From: Longibacter salinarum
GTDB taxonomy: Bacteria; Bacteroidota; Rhodothermia; Rhodothermales; Salinibacteraceae
Direction of reading: 5' to 3'
DNA: 64,000 bases
Assembly (NCBI RefSeq): GCF_002554795.1
Contig: NZ_PDEQ01000005.1
Coordinates: 186,001-250,000 of the forward strand
The notes under the pieces are model-generated. The model worked only from the letters and a program-made list of their open reading frames with translations, had not been told where the DNA came from and made no database searches. Below, in pieces: positions 1 through 8,611 of the stretch (position 1 is its first letter; each line of letters opens with the position of its first letter). The position numbers and the translations under genes are program-made.

Positions 1-1
1 T

Positions 2-541
2 CCGGATAGGCATCCGACGCACGGCTGGCAGGTTCGCATCAAACGCCAGAAAAAACAGCACACGAAGTACTTTTCGGACAAACGATTCGGGGGACGCGAG
101 GAGGCACTCTCGAAGGCAGTGGCATACCGGGATGAGTTGCTCGAAACGTTGCCGGATCCAATGGACCCCGTTCGCCGCTCGGCCGAAGCCCGCTCAAAGA
201 CCGGCGTGATTGGTCTCAACTTTTGCTGGAAGGATGACGGCAGCGGGACGCCGAAGCCGTACGTTCAGCTGAGCTGGCTGGAAGGCGACGGCACGCGACG
301 CAGCGCGGCCTACTCCGTCCGCAAGTGGAACCTTCGTCGAGCCGTCTGGAAGGCATGCGTCCGGCTTCACAAGGCGCGCGAGGAGCACAACAACGAGGTC
401 GACGAGGTCAACGACATGTTCCAGACCGCGTACCCGAACATCAAAGAGCAGTATGACCTTGGCCCCGACGGCAACGGGGTCTCTGAGGAGGAAATGGAGA
501 AGTCGACAGCCGAACCGGAGGTGGCTTCAATGGATGCGTGA
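2..541 (+). CDS. AP2-domain DNA-binding-like protein, 5' end beyond the window
   Basis: The frame is open from the first bases of the window to a TGA at 541, giving at least 179 residues; the true start lies to the left. The first visible part (GWQVRIKRQKKQHTKYFSD, then a stretch ending in YRDELLETLP) resembles the bacterial AP2 fold: three strands with basic and aromatic residues followed by an amphipathic helix. A second, more diverged copy seems to follow (about residues 60-120, with a YVQLSW strand and a WNLRRAVWKACVRLHKARE helix). Bacterial AP2 domains are DNA-binding modules, often found with homing endonucleases or mobile DNA; no nuclease motif is visible in this part. The C-terminal 45 residues are acidic. 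The stop codon abuts a 21-bp hairpin array. The GTG at 119 is not a convincing start because the AP2 motif begins upstream of it. Confidence 0.7.
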   Translation, partial: PDRHPTHGWQVRIKRQKKQHTKYFSDKRFGGREEALSKAVAYRDELLETLPDPMDPVRRSAEARSKTGVIGLNFCWKDDGSGTPKPYVQLSWLEGDGTRRSAAYSVRKWNLRRAVWKACVRLHKAREEHNNEVDEVNDMFQTAYPNIKEQYDLGPDGNGVSEEEMEKSTAEPEVASMDA

Positions 542-666
542 ATATACATCTTCGATGGATGAATATACATCTTTGATGTATGAGTGTGCCTCTGCGAGGC
601 ATGAGTGTGCCTCAGTGAGGCATGAGTGTGCCTCAGTGAGGCATGACTGTGCATCCTTGATAAGTC
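541..666. repeat. Six tandem 21-bp hairpin units with compensatory arm changes
   Basis: Six units of exactly 21 bp start at 541, 562, 583, 604, 625 and 646. In each unit positions 4-10 can pair with 14-20 around a three-base loop (11-13). Unit 2 pairs all seven positions; units 3, 4 and 5 pair six plus a G-T; unit 1 has one mismatch and unit 6 is decayed. Between units 2 and 3 the pairs at columns 6/18 (A-T to G-C) and 8/16 (A-T to C-G) change on both sides, and 4/20 goes from A-T to G-T, so the fold is kept while the sequence changes. Loop bases vary freely (TTC, TTT, TGC, AGT, AGT, CTT). Because 21 is a multiple of three, spurious open frames cross the array on both strands. The array lies between the AP2 gene stop and a terminator. 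Confidence 0.88.
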
Positions 667-685
667 CACGTTGTACGTAGCATGC

Positions 686-721
686 ACCGCGCACGTCCTA
701 CTGGGATGTGCGCGGTTTTTT
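686..721 (+). terminator. Strong intrinsic terminator after the AP2 gene and hairpin array
   Basis: ACCGCGCAC at 686-694 pairs with GTGCGCGGT at 708-716. Inner bases 695-698 and 704-707 extend this to about 13 bp with a five-base loop. A run of six T (716-721) follows. It should end transcripts that carry the AP2 gene and the hairpin array, so the array would form the 3' untranslated region of that message. Confidence 0.85.
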
Positions 722-799
722 GTGGGATCATGTGCTACGTCGTATGTTGACGGCCGCCTCGGTACACCGCTCGATTTTTCTTCCCCTCTCCGTCGCGCT

Positions 800-1597
800 A
801 TGTCTTCGCTGGTATCGGATCTTCGTAATGCGCGTTCGGGCACCGTTCTCGTGCAGTGGATGCGGGGACTTTCACTGCCCTTCCGATCCGTCGCTCTGCT
901 CTGGCGACATCGATCGCTCTGGAACTGGGCTGCGGCGCCGGCAATCATCGGTATCCTCCTTTTTACCGGCGTGGCCGTGGCCGCCGTCGCCTACTCCGAC
1001 GACCTGCTCGCCCTGTGGTGGACTCAGCCGACCTCCGAAGGGCTCTGGGGCGGCATCCTTCTCCTCGGATGGATCATCCTCTATGTGATCTTGATGCTGC
1101 TTGGTGTAGCCGGTGCCTACCTGACGGCCCTCCTCCTCGGCGGCATCGTCGCCAGTCCGTTCAACGATGCCCTCTCCATCCGCGCCGAAGACATCCTCAC
1201 CGGCGATTCGCCTTCTCCCGATGAGGTCTCGATGTGGACCGGTCTCGGACGCTCCCTCGTGAGCACGACGGCTGTGACGGTCGTCTACGTCCTGTGTGCG
1301 GTCCCGGTGCTGGCCCTCAACATCATTCCATGGATCGGCCCGCCCGTCGCAGCGGTCCTGCACGCCGGACTTGCGGCGTTCTTTCTCGGCCTCGAGTACG
1401 CCGATGTCGCCCTGGCCCGCTACGGACTCCGGTGGAAAGAAAAACTCGATCTGCTCAATCGCCACCGTCCGCTGGCGCTGGGCTTTGGCCTGAGCACGAG
1501 CCTGCTGTTCTGGATCCCGCTTCTGAACCTGGTGGTGATGCCTGTCGCCGTCGTTGGAGGGACCGCCCTGGGCCTCGCGCTGCATGAACCGAAATAA
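800..1597 (+). CDS. EI24/CysZ-family integral membrane protein
   Basis: The 265-residue protein has four to five hydrophobic segments (about residues 32-55, 75-105, 150-175, 180-200 and 230-262). The pattern fits the EI24 domain (Pfam family that includes sulfate permease CysZ): an N-terminal FPRSVALLW-type lead, a central LLLGGIVASPFNDALS stretch, and a C-terminal hydrophobic pair flanking YADVALARYGLRWKEKL. Family members sit in the inner membrane; CysZ carries sulfate, but the substrate here cannot be read from sequence. The start is taken as ATG 800; the longer frame from 671 runs through the upstream terminator and lacks family similarity. No cys genes are nearby, so a role in sulfur uptake is only possible. 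Confidence 0.72.
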   Translation: MSSLVSDLRNARSGTVLVQWMRGLSLPFRSVALLWRHRSLWNWAAAPAIIGILLFTGVAVAAVAYSDDLLALWWTQPTSEGLWGGILLLGWIILYVILMLLGVAGAYLTALLLGGIVASPFNDALSIRAEDILTGDSPSPDEVSMWTGLGRSLVSTTAVTVVYVLCAVPVLALNIIPWIGPPVAAVLHAGLAAFFLGLEYADVALARYGLRWKEKLDLLNRHRPLALGFGLSTSLLFWIPLLNLVVMPVAVVGGTALGLALHEPK

Positions 1598-1710
1598 GGA
1601 CGGGGCACTAGGATAAAGACGGCCTCAGATCGTCCGGCCCTCTACATTCCCGATCGCTCCTGAAGAAACCGGGCGGTGTAGTCATTTAGCGCGTGCGGAT
1701 CCGCGTCAAA

Positions 1711-2097
1711 ATGACGTGGTTTCGCCTGTGCGACTTCGGTGTCCCTGCGGGTCATCACAGTGATACAACGACTCGCGTTCAAATTGACCTCCTCCCTCGT
1801 GCCGTGCCTGACTCCAACCACGACACATACCTCGAGCAACGCGGCTTCAAACCGGAATGCAGCCTGCGTATCTTCGACCGGTCCGAGCGACGCGACCTGA
1901 AGCGGTACGGCCACTGGTTGCAGGCACTCGCCGATGGCACCATTCAGCCGGAATCGGAGGACCAGGAGCAGTTCGTCGACCTCGTCCATAACGACGAACG
2001 CCCGAACCCTGAGGAGGGAACGGGCGCATACTTCGCCGATCTGTGGTGGCGCTATCAACACCGCATCGAATGGGAGAAGGATAAGGCGAAGCACTAA
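1711..2097 (+). CDS. DUF413 (MaoP-like) small protein
   Basis: The C-terminal half (RGFKPECSLRIFDRSERRDL followed by a KRYGHWLQALADGTIQP stretch and an EDQEQFVDLV helix) fits DUF413, the family of the E. coli macrodomain Ori protein MaoP, in both length and spacing. The start is uncertain: ATG 1711 gives 128 residues, GTG 1804 gives 97, and GTG 1693 gives 134. The conserved part begins after residue 40 of the longest form, and the N-terminal region looks less like protein, so GTG 1804 may be the real start. No clear ribosome binding site helps. The last codons and stop already lie in the 7-bp repeat phase that continues downstream. A role in chromosome organisation is family knowledge only. 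Confidence 0.6.
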   Translation: MTWFRLCDFGVPAGHHSDTTTRVQIDLLPRAVPDSNHDTYLEQRGFKPECSLRIFDRSERRDLKRYGHWLQALADGTIQPESEDQEQFVDLVHNDERPNPEEGTGAYFADLWWRYQHRIEWEKDKAKH

Positions 2098-2209
2098 ATT
2101 CGAAGTGCTAAGTCGTTTGTTGTCGGTCGTTTGTGTTGAGCCAACCGAAAGAGAAATTCGCCCAACATACAAACGTACGAACGCTCAAACGCATCAACGT
2201 TGCTACGCT
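2084..2209. repeat. Heptamer then octamer tandem arrays between DUF413 gene and typA
   Basis: From 2084 to 2139 the sequence divides into eight in-phase 7-mers (for example GCACTAA 2091, ATTCGAA 2098, GTGCTAA 2105, then GTCGTTT at 2112 and again at 2126). From 2162 to 2209 it divides into 8-mers sharing AACG in the middle (for example CAAACGTA 2170, CGAACGCT 2178, CAAACGCA 2186). The heptamers begin inside the last codons of the DUF413 gene, and the octamers overlap the typA stop. The same word families recur at 33.4-33.8 kb and 52.3-52.6 kb. Confidence 0.7.
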
Positions 2210-4017
2210 GCCGTATTCGCGCGCTTGCGCTCCTTCGGATCGCGGTGACGCTTGCGCAGACGAAACGACTCCGGCGTGATTTCGATCAGTTCGTCGTCAC
2301 GGATAAACTCGATCGCTTCCTCCAGCGACATGTCGCGCGGCGGGGCCAGTCGCTCGAGCTCTTCACCGGCAGCGGCCCGCATGTTCGTCAGCTTCTTCTC
2401 CTTCGTCATGTTGACATCGAGGTTCTGCGGACGATTGTTTTCGCCCACGATCATGCCTTCGTAAACCCGTTCGCCCGGCGCGACGAAGAACTCGCCCCGA
2501 TCCTGCAGATTGAGGAGCGCATAGGCTGTCACCTTCCCTTTCCGATCGGCGACGAGAGCCCCGGTGGTGCGATGCGGAATCTCTCCTGCCCACTCGCCAA
2601 AGCGCTCGAAGCGATGCGTAAGGAGACCGGTGCCCTTCGTGTCCGTGAGGAACTTGGACCGGTAGCCGATCAAGCCACGGCTCGGCACCTCAAAGACGAG
2701 GCGCACTCGCCCACTTTCCTGGTGCTCCATGTGCTGGACCTGCCCCTTCCGTTCGCCGAGGCGCTCCATCACGACGCCGACGTACTCGTCTGGCACGTCG
2801 ATCTCCGTCCGCTCGTAGGGCTCGTGCTTCGTGCCGTCGATCTGCTTGGTAATAACCTGCGGCATACCGACGCACATCTCATACCCTTCGCGCCGCATCT
2901 GCTCGATCAGGATCGCCATCTGCAGCTCGCCGCGGCCGTACACGAGGAGGCGCTCCGGCGTGTTGGTGTCCTCCACACGAATCGCGAGGTTGTTGCGTGC
3001 CTCATCGAACAGGCGATCGCGGAGCTGGCGAGATGTGACGTAGTCACCCTCCTGGCCGCTGAACGGACCATCGTTCACGCGGAACTCCATCGACATCGTG
3101 GGCTCGTCGACGTGGAGCGGCTCCATCGGCTCCGGATCCTCCGCGGTCGATAGACTCTCGCCGAGACCAATGCCCTCCACCCCGGCGATGGCAACGATGT
3201 GGCCGGGACCGGCTTCTTCGGCTTCGACCCGAGACAGGCCCTCGTAGGTAAACAGAGCGGTGACTTCCGCCTGCTCGAAGGAGCCGTCGCGATGGCATAG
3301 GCTAATCTTTTGCCGGTTCTTGAGCGTGCCCTGCTCGACGCGCCCGACGGCGACCGGACCGAGGTAGTTGTCACGCTGAACGCTCGTTACAAGCACCTGA
3401 AGCGTCTCATCGGCAACCCCCGACGGAGCGGGGACCGTGTCGATGATCGTTTCGAACAGCGGGCGCAGATCCGTGAGCTCGCCATCCGGTTCGGTGGCAC
3501 ACTGTCCCTCCGTCGCGACGGTGTAGAGCACCGGGAAGTTGATCTGCTCCTCCGTTGCACCGAGATCAATGAACAGGTCGTAGATCGCGTCCAGCGTCTC
3601 GTCCGGACGTGCATCCTTCCGGTCGATCTTGTTCAGAACCACGATGGCAGGCAAATCCAGCTCCAGCGCTTTTTGCAGAACGAAGCGCGTCTGCGGCAGC
3701 GGACCTTCAGCAGCATCCACCAGGAGCATGATCCCGTCGACGAGCCGAAGCGTGCGCTCAACCTCACCGCCGAAGTCGGCGTGCCCCGGCGTGTCGACAA
3801 CATTGATCTTGAAGTCCTCGTAGCGAAGCGCCGTATTCTTCGCCATGATGGTGATGCCTTTCTCTCGCTCCAGATCCATGGAGTCCATCACGCGCTCCTG
3901 GACCTCCTCATTGTCACGAAAGGTACCGCTCTGCCAGAGCATGGCGTCGACCAGCGTGGTTTTGCCGTGATCGACGTGAGCGACAATAGCGATGTCGCGA
4001 AGATTCTGTTGCTGCAT
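2203..4017 (-). CDS. typA: Translational GTPase TypA/BipA
   Basis: At 604 residues this is a full-length TypA/BipA, a ribosome-associated GTPase that helps large-subunit assembly and stress or cold adaptation. The G domain shows [10 protein letters not shown] (P-loop, residues 13-22), the switch [10 protein letters not shown] (75-82) and NKID (129-132). EF-Tu-like domain 2 follows. The EF-G-like domains and the TypA-specific C-terminus are present ([20 protein letters not shown] and the closing [15 protein letters not shown] segment). The ATG at 4017 gives the expected N-terminus, [16 protein letters not shown]. The gene stands alone on the minus strand; 4018-4312 upstream must hold its promoter, but no convincing box was found. 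Confidence 0.97.
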   Translation of the reverse strand: MQQQNLRDIAIVAHVDHGKTTLVDAMLWQSGTFRDNEEVQERVMDSMDLEREKGITIMAKNTALRYEDFKINVVDTPGHADFGGEVERTLRLVDGIMLLVDAAEGPLPQTRFVLQKALELDLPAIVVLNKIDRKDARPDETLDAIYDLFIDLGATEEQINFPVLYTVATEGQCATEPDGELTDLRPLFETIIDTVPAPSGVADETLQVLVTSVQRDNYLGPVAVGRVEQGTLKNRQKISLCHRDGSFEQAEVTALFTYEGLSRVEAEEAGPGHIVAIAGVEGIGLGESLSTAEDPEPMEPLHVDEPTMSMEFRVNDGPFSGQEGDYVTSRQLRDRLFDEARNNLAIRVEDTNTPERLLVYGRGELQMAILIEQMRREGYEMCVGMPQVITKQIDGTKHEPYERTEIDVPDEYVGVVMERLGERKGQVQHMEHQESGRVRLVFEVPSRGLIGYRSKFLTDTKGTGLLTHRFERFGEWAGEIPHRTTGALVADRKGKVTAYALLNLQDRGEFFVAPGERVYEGMIVGENNRPQNLDVNMTKEKKLTNMRAAAGEELERLAPPRDMSLEEAIEFIRDDELIEITPESFRLRKRHRDPKERKRANTAA

Positions 4018-4312
4018 GGGGACGAGACACGAGGGGCGAAGATTGCGTACAGCCTATGTCAACGTCCGCCCTACTCGATGTTTCCAACCGAGATGCGCGT
4101 TTGTTACGAAGATGGCAGGCCAGATCGTGTGGACGGACCGTCCAGGATCGGATGCGTCTACTGTTGAAAGGGCTTATTGGCTATAACAAAACGTGCTTCG
4201 ATGAGCGAGAGCGAGCGATGCGGCTCAACGCCGAAACCAGTCGGTGCAGCGCCCCGGAGGAAGTGCCCTTGGGGTGCCGCACGCAGTTCCAATGAGGGCT
4301 GGTTAGGGCCTC
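4018..4312. other. Intergenic, no gene seen
   Basis: About 295 bp lie between the typA start and the 3' end of the next minus-strand gene. Short open frames here have no protein-like features. No hairpin with a T-run and no clear promoter box was seen. Confidence 0.5.
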
Positions 4313-5008
4313 TTAGTTGCGTGGCTTCCTCGTGCGCGTGATGACCGGCATCGCGTCGTCGTACACCAGATCTACGAGTCGGGATGCGAGATCTTCTCGC
4401 CGTTCGCCAAAGTTCTCTCGGATCGTTTGATTGTTCAGGCTGACGACCACAGCATCTCCGGCTTCAGCCAGCCTCGGAAACGATAGCAGAGAGGCGAAGG
4501 TGTCGATCGTGTTCAGATTTTCCCGGCGGGGCAATCCGCCGTTCATGAGCACGTCTCTGGCGATCGGATTGTCGGTTCGCACCGTGAAGATGGAGATGTC
4601 CTCCTCATTTGCATTGGGCGACCGGTAAATGAAGTGTAGCTCCTCGATCGTCTCGATGAAGTCATCCTCGACGACGGCAAACTCATACTGGATAAACACA
4701 TGCGTCGCGCTGACGAGACCAAGCCCTGCCTCGTACAGGTCGTCCTCCAGTTCGCGGAGCGATTGCGTGGAGTCGCCGGGCTCTCGGCGGACGGTAACCG
4801 TGTCACTGGCCGACTCGAACGCCAGGACGAGAGAGTCGAGGAGGGCATATGCGGGCCCGTCCTCCTCGATGGGCTTCAATACCTCCACTCGCTGGCTCCA
4901 GCGCTGGGCCTGAGCCGGAAGAGCGGTCGCCCAGAGGACCAATATGCCGGCCACGAGAGCTATGGGCAGCTGTCGGCGGATGCTGATCTCGCGAAAGAAT
5001 GTTGACAT
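4313..5008 (-). CDS. Secreted protein of unknown function, paralogue of the next upstream gene
   Basis: The 231-residue product begins with a signal peptide (hydrophobic stretch LPIALVAGILVLWATALPAQAQ, predicted cut after AQA). The mature part shares an alignable pattern with the neighbour at 5248-5952: an RWSQR start, an FIQYEFAVVEDDFIE motif, an ELHFIYRSP motif, and a basic C-terminal region. No known domain was recognised. ATG 5008 is preferred over a TTG at 5023 because it leads straight into the signal peptide. The product is likely periplasmic or on the outer membrane. The pair looks like a tandem duplication. Confidence 0.75.
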   Translation of the reverse strand: MSTFFREISIRRQLPIALVAGILVLWATALPAQAQRWSQRVEVLKPIEEDGPAYALLDSLVLAFESASDTVTVRREPGDSTQSLRELEDDLYEAGLGLVSATHVFIQYEFAVVEDDFIETIEELHFIYRSPNANEEDISIFTVRTDNPIARDVLMNGGLPRRENLNTIDTFASLLSFPRLAEAGDAVVVSLNNQTIRENFGERREDLASRLVDLVYDDAMPVITRTRKPRN

Positions 5009-5166
5009 AGTGCGGGGTGGCAATTTGGGTCGGCGTGGAGGGGTGCAGGATAACGATACGTAAACTCACACCGTACCGCGTGCTCGTATCGACCGGAGTG
5101 ACCGATTCCTTTTTCTTCCCACCACTTCGTCCTATTGCCGCTGACGGTATCATCCTCAGGCGCATG

Positions 5167-5203
5167 CAAAAAGAATCGGCAGAGAGCGGTCCGCCCTCTG
5201 CCG
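5167..5203 (-). terminator. Intrinsic terminator after the 5248-5952 gene
   Basis: On the minus strand CGGCAGAG (5203-5196) pairs with CTCTGCCG (5184-5177), followed by a T-rich run (5172-5168). It lies 45 bp downstream of the stop of the 5248-5952 gene, so the two paralogues are probably separate transcripts. Confidence 0.75.
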
Positions 5204-5247
5204 TCTCGACCCGATATGAGGTGAATGATTCCACCCGTGCCATCCAC

Positions 5248-5952
5248 CTATTGTTGATCGGCAAGGATGCGGGTGTGATAGACCTTGTCCTTGTCGTAAA
5301 TAAACGCTTTAAGTTGGCGCATGAGCACTTTCCGACGCTGATCAAACCCCTCTCGCAGTTTCCGTTCAGCCACGCTGATGACGCGGACATTCTGATCGAG
5401 TGCGAGAGAAGGAAAAGAAATCTCATTCACGAAGTAATGGACGGTATCCAGGTTTCGCTCGTCCGGGATCCCCGAATTCCGCAGCACATTCGCAACCAAC
5501 TCGCGTTCCGCGTCCAGGTAGAGGATCGGAATATCCCCTTCGCCTGAAGACGCCGGTCGGTAGATCAGCTTGATGTCCTGGATCTCCTCGATGAACTCAT
5601 TGTCGACGACCTCAAACTCGTAGTCGATAAACAGCCGATTCGCGCTGTAGAGACCAACGCCTTCCTCCAGGAGAGAATCCGTCAGCGTCTGGATGTCCAT
5701 CAACTCTCCCTCCTTGGTGCGCCGCACCTGCAGTGTGTCGCTATTCCGCAGTCGTGCCGCGACCGTATCGATGAATGCGCGAGTCGACTGCCCCGGATTC
5801 ACGTCCGTCATGACCGTCGCCCGTTGACGCCACTGCTGCGCTTGTGCTGGCTGCAGCGCGCTCATGAGAAAAACACCCATCGCCGCAAACGCGACGATCC
5901 GAAAGAACCTCGTGCGGGTCCACTGATGCGTAGCGCGGAGGAAGGATTTCAT
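5248..5952 (-). CDS. Secreted protein of unknown function (paralogue)
   Basis: The 234-residue product starts at ATG 5952, directly before a signal peptide (hydrophobic stretch IVAFAAMGVFLMSALQPAQA). The open frame extends 60 codons further upstream, but that extension lacks protein-like composition. The mature protein resembles the 4313-5008 product: QQWRQR at the start, FIDYEFEVVDNEFIEEIQD, KLIYRP, then a basic, coiled-coil-like C-terminal part (KLREGFDQRRKVLMRQLKAF). No known family was recognised. It has its own terminator downstream. Confidence 0.75.
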   Translation of the reverse strand: MKSFLRATHQWTRTRFFRIVAFAAMGVFLMSALQPAQAQQWRQRATVMTDVNPGQSTRAFIDTVAARLRNSDTLQVRRTKEGELMDIQTLTDSLLEEGVGLYSANRLFIDYEFEVVDNEFIEEIQDIKLIYRPASSGEGDIPILYLDAERELVANVLRNSGIPDERNLDTVHYFVNEISFPSLALDQNVRVISVAERKLREGFDQRRKVLMRQLKAFIYDKDKVYHTRILADQQ

Positions 5953-6133
5953 AACTGATCGTCCATCCGTTCGAAGAATACCGTTCGTGTCCGTTTGTGC
6001 GCGGTATTCTTCGCCGACCATGCGGTTTCCCGTCCGCCCAAGTCGTTGAATGACTGTTAGAAATGCTGTGCGCGCTCCGATCCGTTGATTCACAGCACCG
6101 GTTGTCTCCGTGCTCCCGCCGCCGGGAACCACA

Positions 6134-8611
6134 TCAAGAGTTCAGAGCCACACCTCCCCGACGCACCGGCCCCGCCGGAAGCTGGATCGTAAAGGTGCTT
6201 CCTTCTCCTTTCGTACTTTCCACGTCGATTGTCCCACCCATGAGATCGACCAACCGGCGCACAATCGTCAATCCCAGCCCGCTCCCCTCATGTGAGCGTT
6301 CCGTTCCGGTGGACTCCTGTCGGAAGGCGCCAAAAAGTTGAGGGATCGCTGACGGAACCATCCCGATCCCCGTATCCTGAACGACTACAACGACCATGTC
6401 ATTCTCGGCGCGCACAGAGACGTTGACGCTTCCGCCTCGCTCTGTGAACTTGATCGCATTGTTCACCAGGTTGCCCAATACGCGGAAAAAGGCCATGGCG
6501 TCGAGCTGGCCTTCGACTGCATGGTCCGGCATCTCGACATGCAAATCGACTTCTTCCTCCTCGGCCCGAGGCTCCATCAGGGTAATCACCTCGCGGACTT
6601 CCTCGATGATGTTTACGGGCTCCGGGTTGAGTTGAAGATTCCCGGCCTCCAAACGCGACAACTGGAGCACGGAGTCGAGCGTCTCCATAAGACGGTGCCC
6701 GCTCCGAGAGATGAGGCGGGCAAGCTCATCGTGCGGCGATTGCGCCTCCGTCGCAAGTACATCCGCGAAGCCAAGAATGGCCGTTAGCGGCGTTCGGATC
6801 TCGTGACTCATATTCGCAAGGAACGCAGACTTCAGCCGGCTCATCTCTTCCGCCTCCTCCTTGGCTTCGACGAGATCCTCTTGATACTGCTTCTGCCGCA
6901 TGGCCAGGGCAATCAATCGGCCCACCTCGCGGGCAATGGCGACATCGTCGAAGGTAAAGGCATCCGGTTCATCATGTGCGATATTCAGGGCACCGACCGT
7001 GCGATTTTCCACGATCGCGGGAACGGAAATGAAGGACTGAATGCCCATTTTCTCCAATCGATTCAGGAGCGGGGACGACGTCGACAGTGTGTTGAGATCA
7101 GACACCCAACCGTCCCGACCGTGCCGAAGGTCATCGTAGGTGTGAAGCCACTCCAACGACAGCACGGTACCCTCATCGATCTCCTCATCACCGGGACTGC
7201 GTACGGCCAGCACCTCCGCATACCCTTTCTCTTCATGAAACGCGAGGATGGATGACCGTGTCTGCGAAACTGCGCGGGCGAGCGTATCGAGCGCGACCTG
7301 GCAGACGGTTTCAAGATCCGTCGTTTGAAGCGTAGCCTGGCTGATGTCGCTCAGAATTCGTAGTCGCTGGGCCGCAAACCGCAGTACATTCTCCGACTCG
7401 ACCTGCAATGTCACGTCACGAGAGGATGCTACGTACTCGATTCCCGCATCCGTCTCAGGATCACGAACGAGACGACCGGTCACCTCCAGCCACACGTAGT
7501 GCCCATCCTTGTGCAGGAAGCGGACACGCTCCTTGATGCGTGCATCTTCATCAAGGGCACGCCCGATCTGTTGATACAGTCCCAGATCCTCCGGATGCGT
7601 GATGTCGATAGCACGCGTCCCCATCAACTCCTCCGGCGTGTAGCCCAGTACGGACTCGACCGAGGGAGAAACGTAGTGGTACGTCGAGTCCATCGCATGG
7701 CGCGTGACGATATCGACGGAATGCTCAGCCAGAACGCGATAGAGTTCCTCACTCGCTTCCAGCGCAAACTGCGTCTCCTTGAGGTCTGTGATGTCGACAA
7801 TGATGTTGTCGTAGAACCGTACATTGGCATCTTCACCGTACGCCGGAAGACTCGTAAGAAGCCCCCAGAACGACGTGCCGTTACGGCGTCGAAAGTGGAC
7901 CTCCTCCCGATGCAAGAGCCCTTTCTCGCGGCGCTTCTCACGAAGCGTTTTTGCGTGCGAAGGGTTTACCAGTAACTGATCCGCATCGGTCGTACGCAGT
8001 GTTTCCGCCGAATACCCGAACAGACTGACCATCCCGGCGTCCGCCGCGAAGACGCCGTGCTCGGAAGTGCTACGATAGCGGCCAACCGTCTGACCAAGAT
8101 CCCCGACCGTATCGACCGGTTCGCCGACTTCACTCGTTCGCTGGGATGCCCGCTCGACAGAACGATTGGGCCCAACCACCTGCTCCTCCGACGTCTCAAT
8201 CCGATCGTCATCCCGAGAGACAAACGGAAAAGAGGTCCGCGTCAGAACGAAAACGACGGCGGGCGCCCGCTCGGTCGACGCATTGTGCGTTGATGGCCGG
8301 TGTGGATCGAATTCCACCCACTGAAGCGGTCGATTGGGACGCATCAGTCCTCGGATGAAGGAGCCGCTCTCGCCGCTGAACCCAATCGGATCATCGGGGG
8401 AAACGGCTCGGCCGTCCGGGCACAAACACGGACCGACCAGCTCGTGCACCGGACGCCCGACGGCCTCTTCCGGTACGCAGCCGAACATGGCGGCCGCTCC
8501 ATCGCTGCACTCAAGGATACGTCCATCCGACGCACAGACCAGCACACCGTCGGACATGGACGCCACGACGCTATACCAATCGATATCGTCCATCCAAGAA
8601 CGGCCGTCCAT
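6134..8611 (-). CDS. Multi-PAS/GAF sensor histidine kinase
   Basis: The 825-residue soluble kinase has no obvious membrane segment. Domains in order: PAS at about 10-125; PAS with PAC-like end at 175-280; PAS at 285-405 (YVSPSVESVLGYTPEELMG); GAF at about 425-575; HisKA at 590-660 with FLANMSHEIRTPLTAILGF, His603 being the predicted phosphorylation site; HATPase_c at 705-815 with NLVNNAIKF (N box), VQDTGIGM (G1) and GSGLGLTIV (G2). All catalytic motifs are intact. It should sense cytoplasmic small-molecule or redox signals and pass phosphate to a response regulator; no full response regulator lies next to it. The start is ATG 8611, with ATG 8593 as an alternative. A 634-bp spacer separates it from the divergent PAS-like gene. 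Confidence 0.92.
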   Translation of the reverse strand: MDGRSWMDDIDWYSVVASMSDGVLVCASDGRILECSDGAAAMFGCVPEEAVGRPVHELVGPCLCPDGRAVSPDDPIGFSGESGSFIRGLMRPNRPLQWVEFDPHRPSTHNASTERAPAVVFVLTRTSFPFVSRDDDRIETSEEQVVGPNRSVERASQRTSEVGEPVDTVGDLGQTVGRYRSTSEHGVFAADAGMVSLFGYSAETLRTTDADQLLVNPSHAKTLREKRREKGLLHREEVHFRRRNGTSFWGLLTSLPAYGEDANVRFYDNIIVDITDLKETQFALEASEELYRVLAEHSVDIVTRHAMDSTYHYVSPSVESVLGYTPEELMGTRAIDITHPEDLGLYQQIGRALDEDARIKERVRFLHKDGHYVWLEVTGRLVRDPETDAGIEYVASSRDVTLQVESENVLRFAAQRLRILSDISQATLQTTDLETVCQVALDTLARAVSQTRSSILAFHEEKGYAEVLAVRSPGDEEIDEGTVLSLEWLHTYDDLRHGRDGWVSDLNTLSTSSPLLNRLEKMGIQSFISVPAIVENRTVGALNIAHDEPDAFTFDDVAIAREVGRLIALAMRQKQYQEDLVEAKEEAEEMSRLKSAFLANMSHEIRTPLTAILGFADVLATEAQSPHDELARLISRSGHRLMETLDSVLQLSRLEAGNLQLNPEPVNIIEEVREVITLMEPRAEEEEVDLHVEMPDHAVEGQLDAMAFFRVLGNLVNNAIKFTERGGSVNVSVRAENDMVVVVVQDTGIGMVPSAIPQLFGAFRQESTGTERSHEGSGLGLTIVRRLVDLMGGTIDVESTKGEGSTFTIQLPAGPVRRGGVALNS

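Noticed and set aside
541-666. CRISPR array
   Set aside because: Units are contiguous 21-bp tandem repeats with no unique spacers, and no cas genes are nearby.
671-799. N-terminal extension of the EI24-like protein
   Set aside because: It starts inside the intrinsic terminator and encodes sequence unlike the family; ATG 800 fits better.
367-948. Long minus-strand open frame across the hairpin array (193 codons)
   Set aside because: It stays open only because the 21-bp units are a multiple of three without stops; it also crosses the terminator and has no protein family signal.
2200-3153. Plus-strand 317-codon frame opposite typA
   Set aside because: Shadow of a highly conserved gene on the other strand; composition follows the complement of typA codons.
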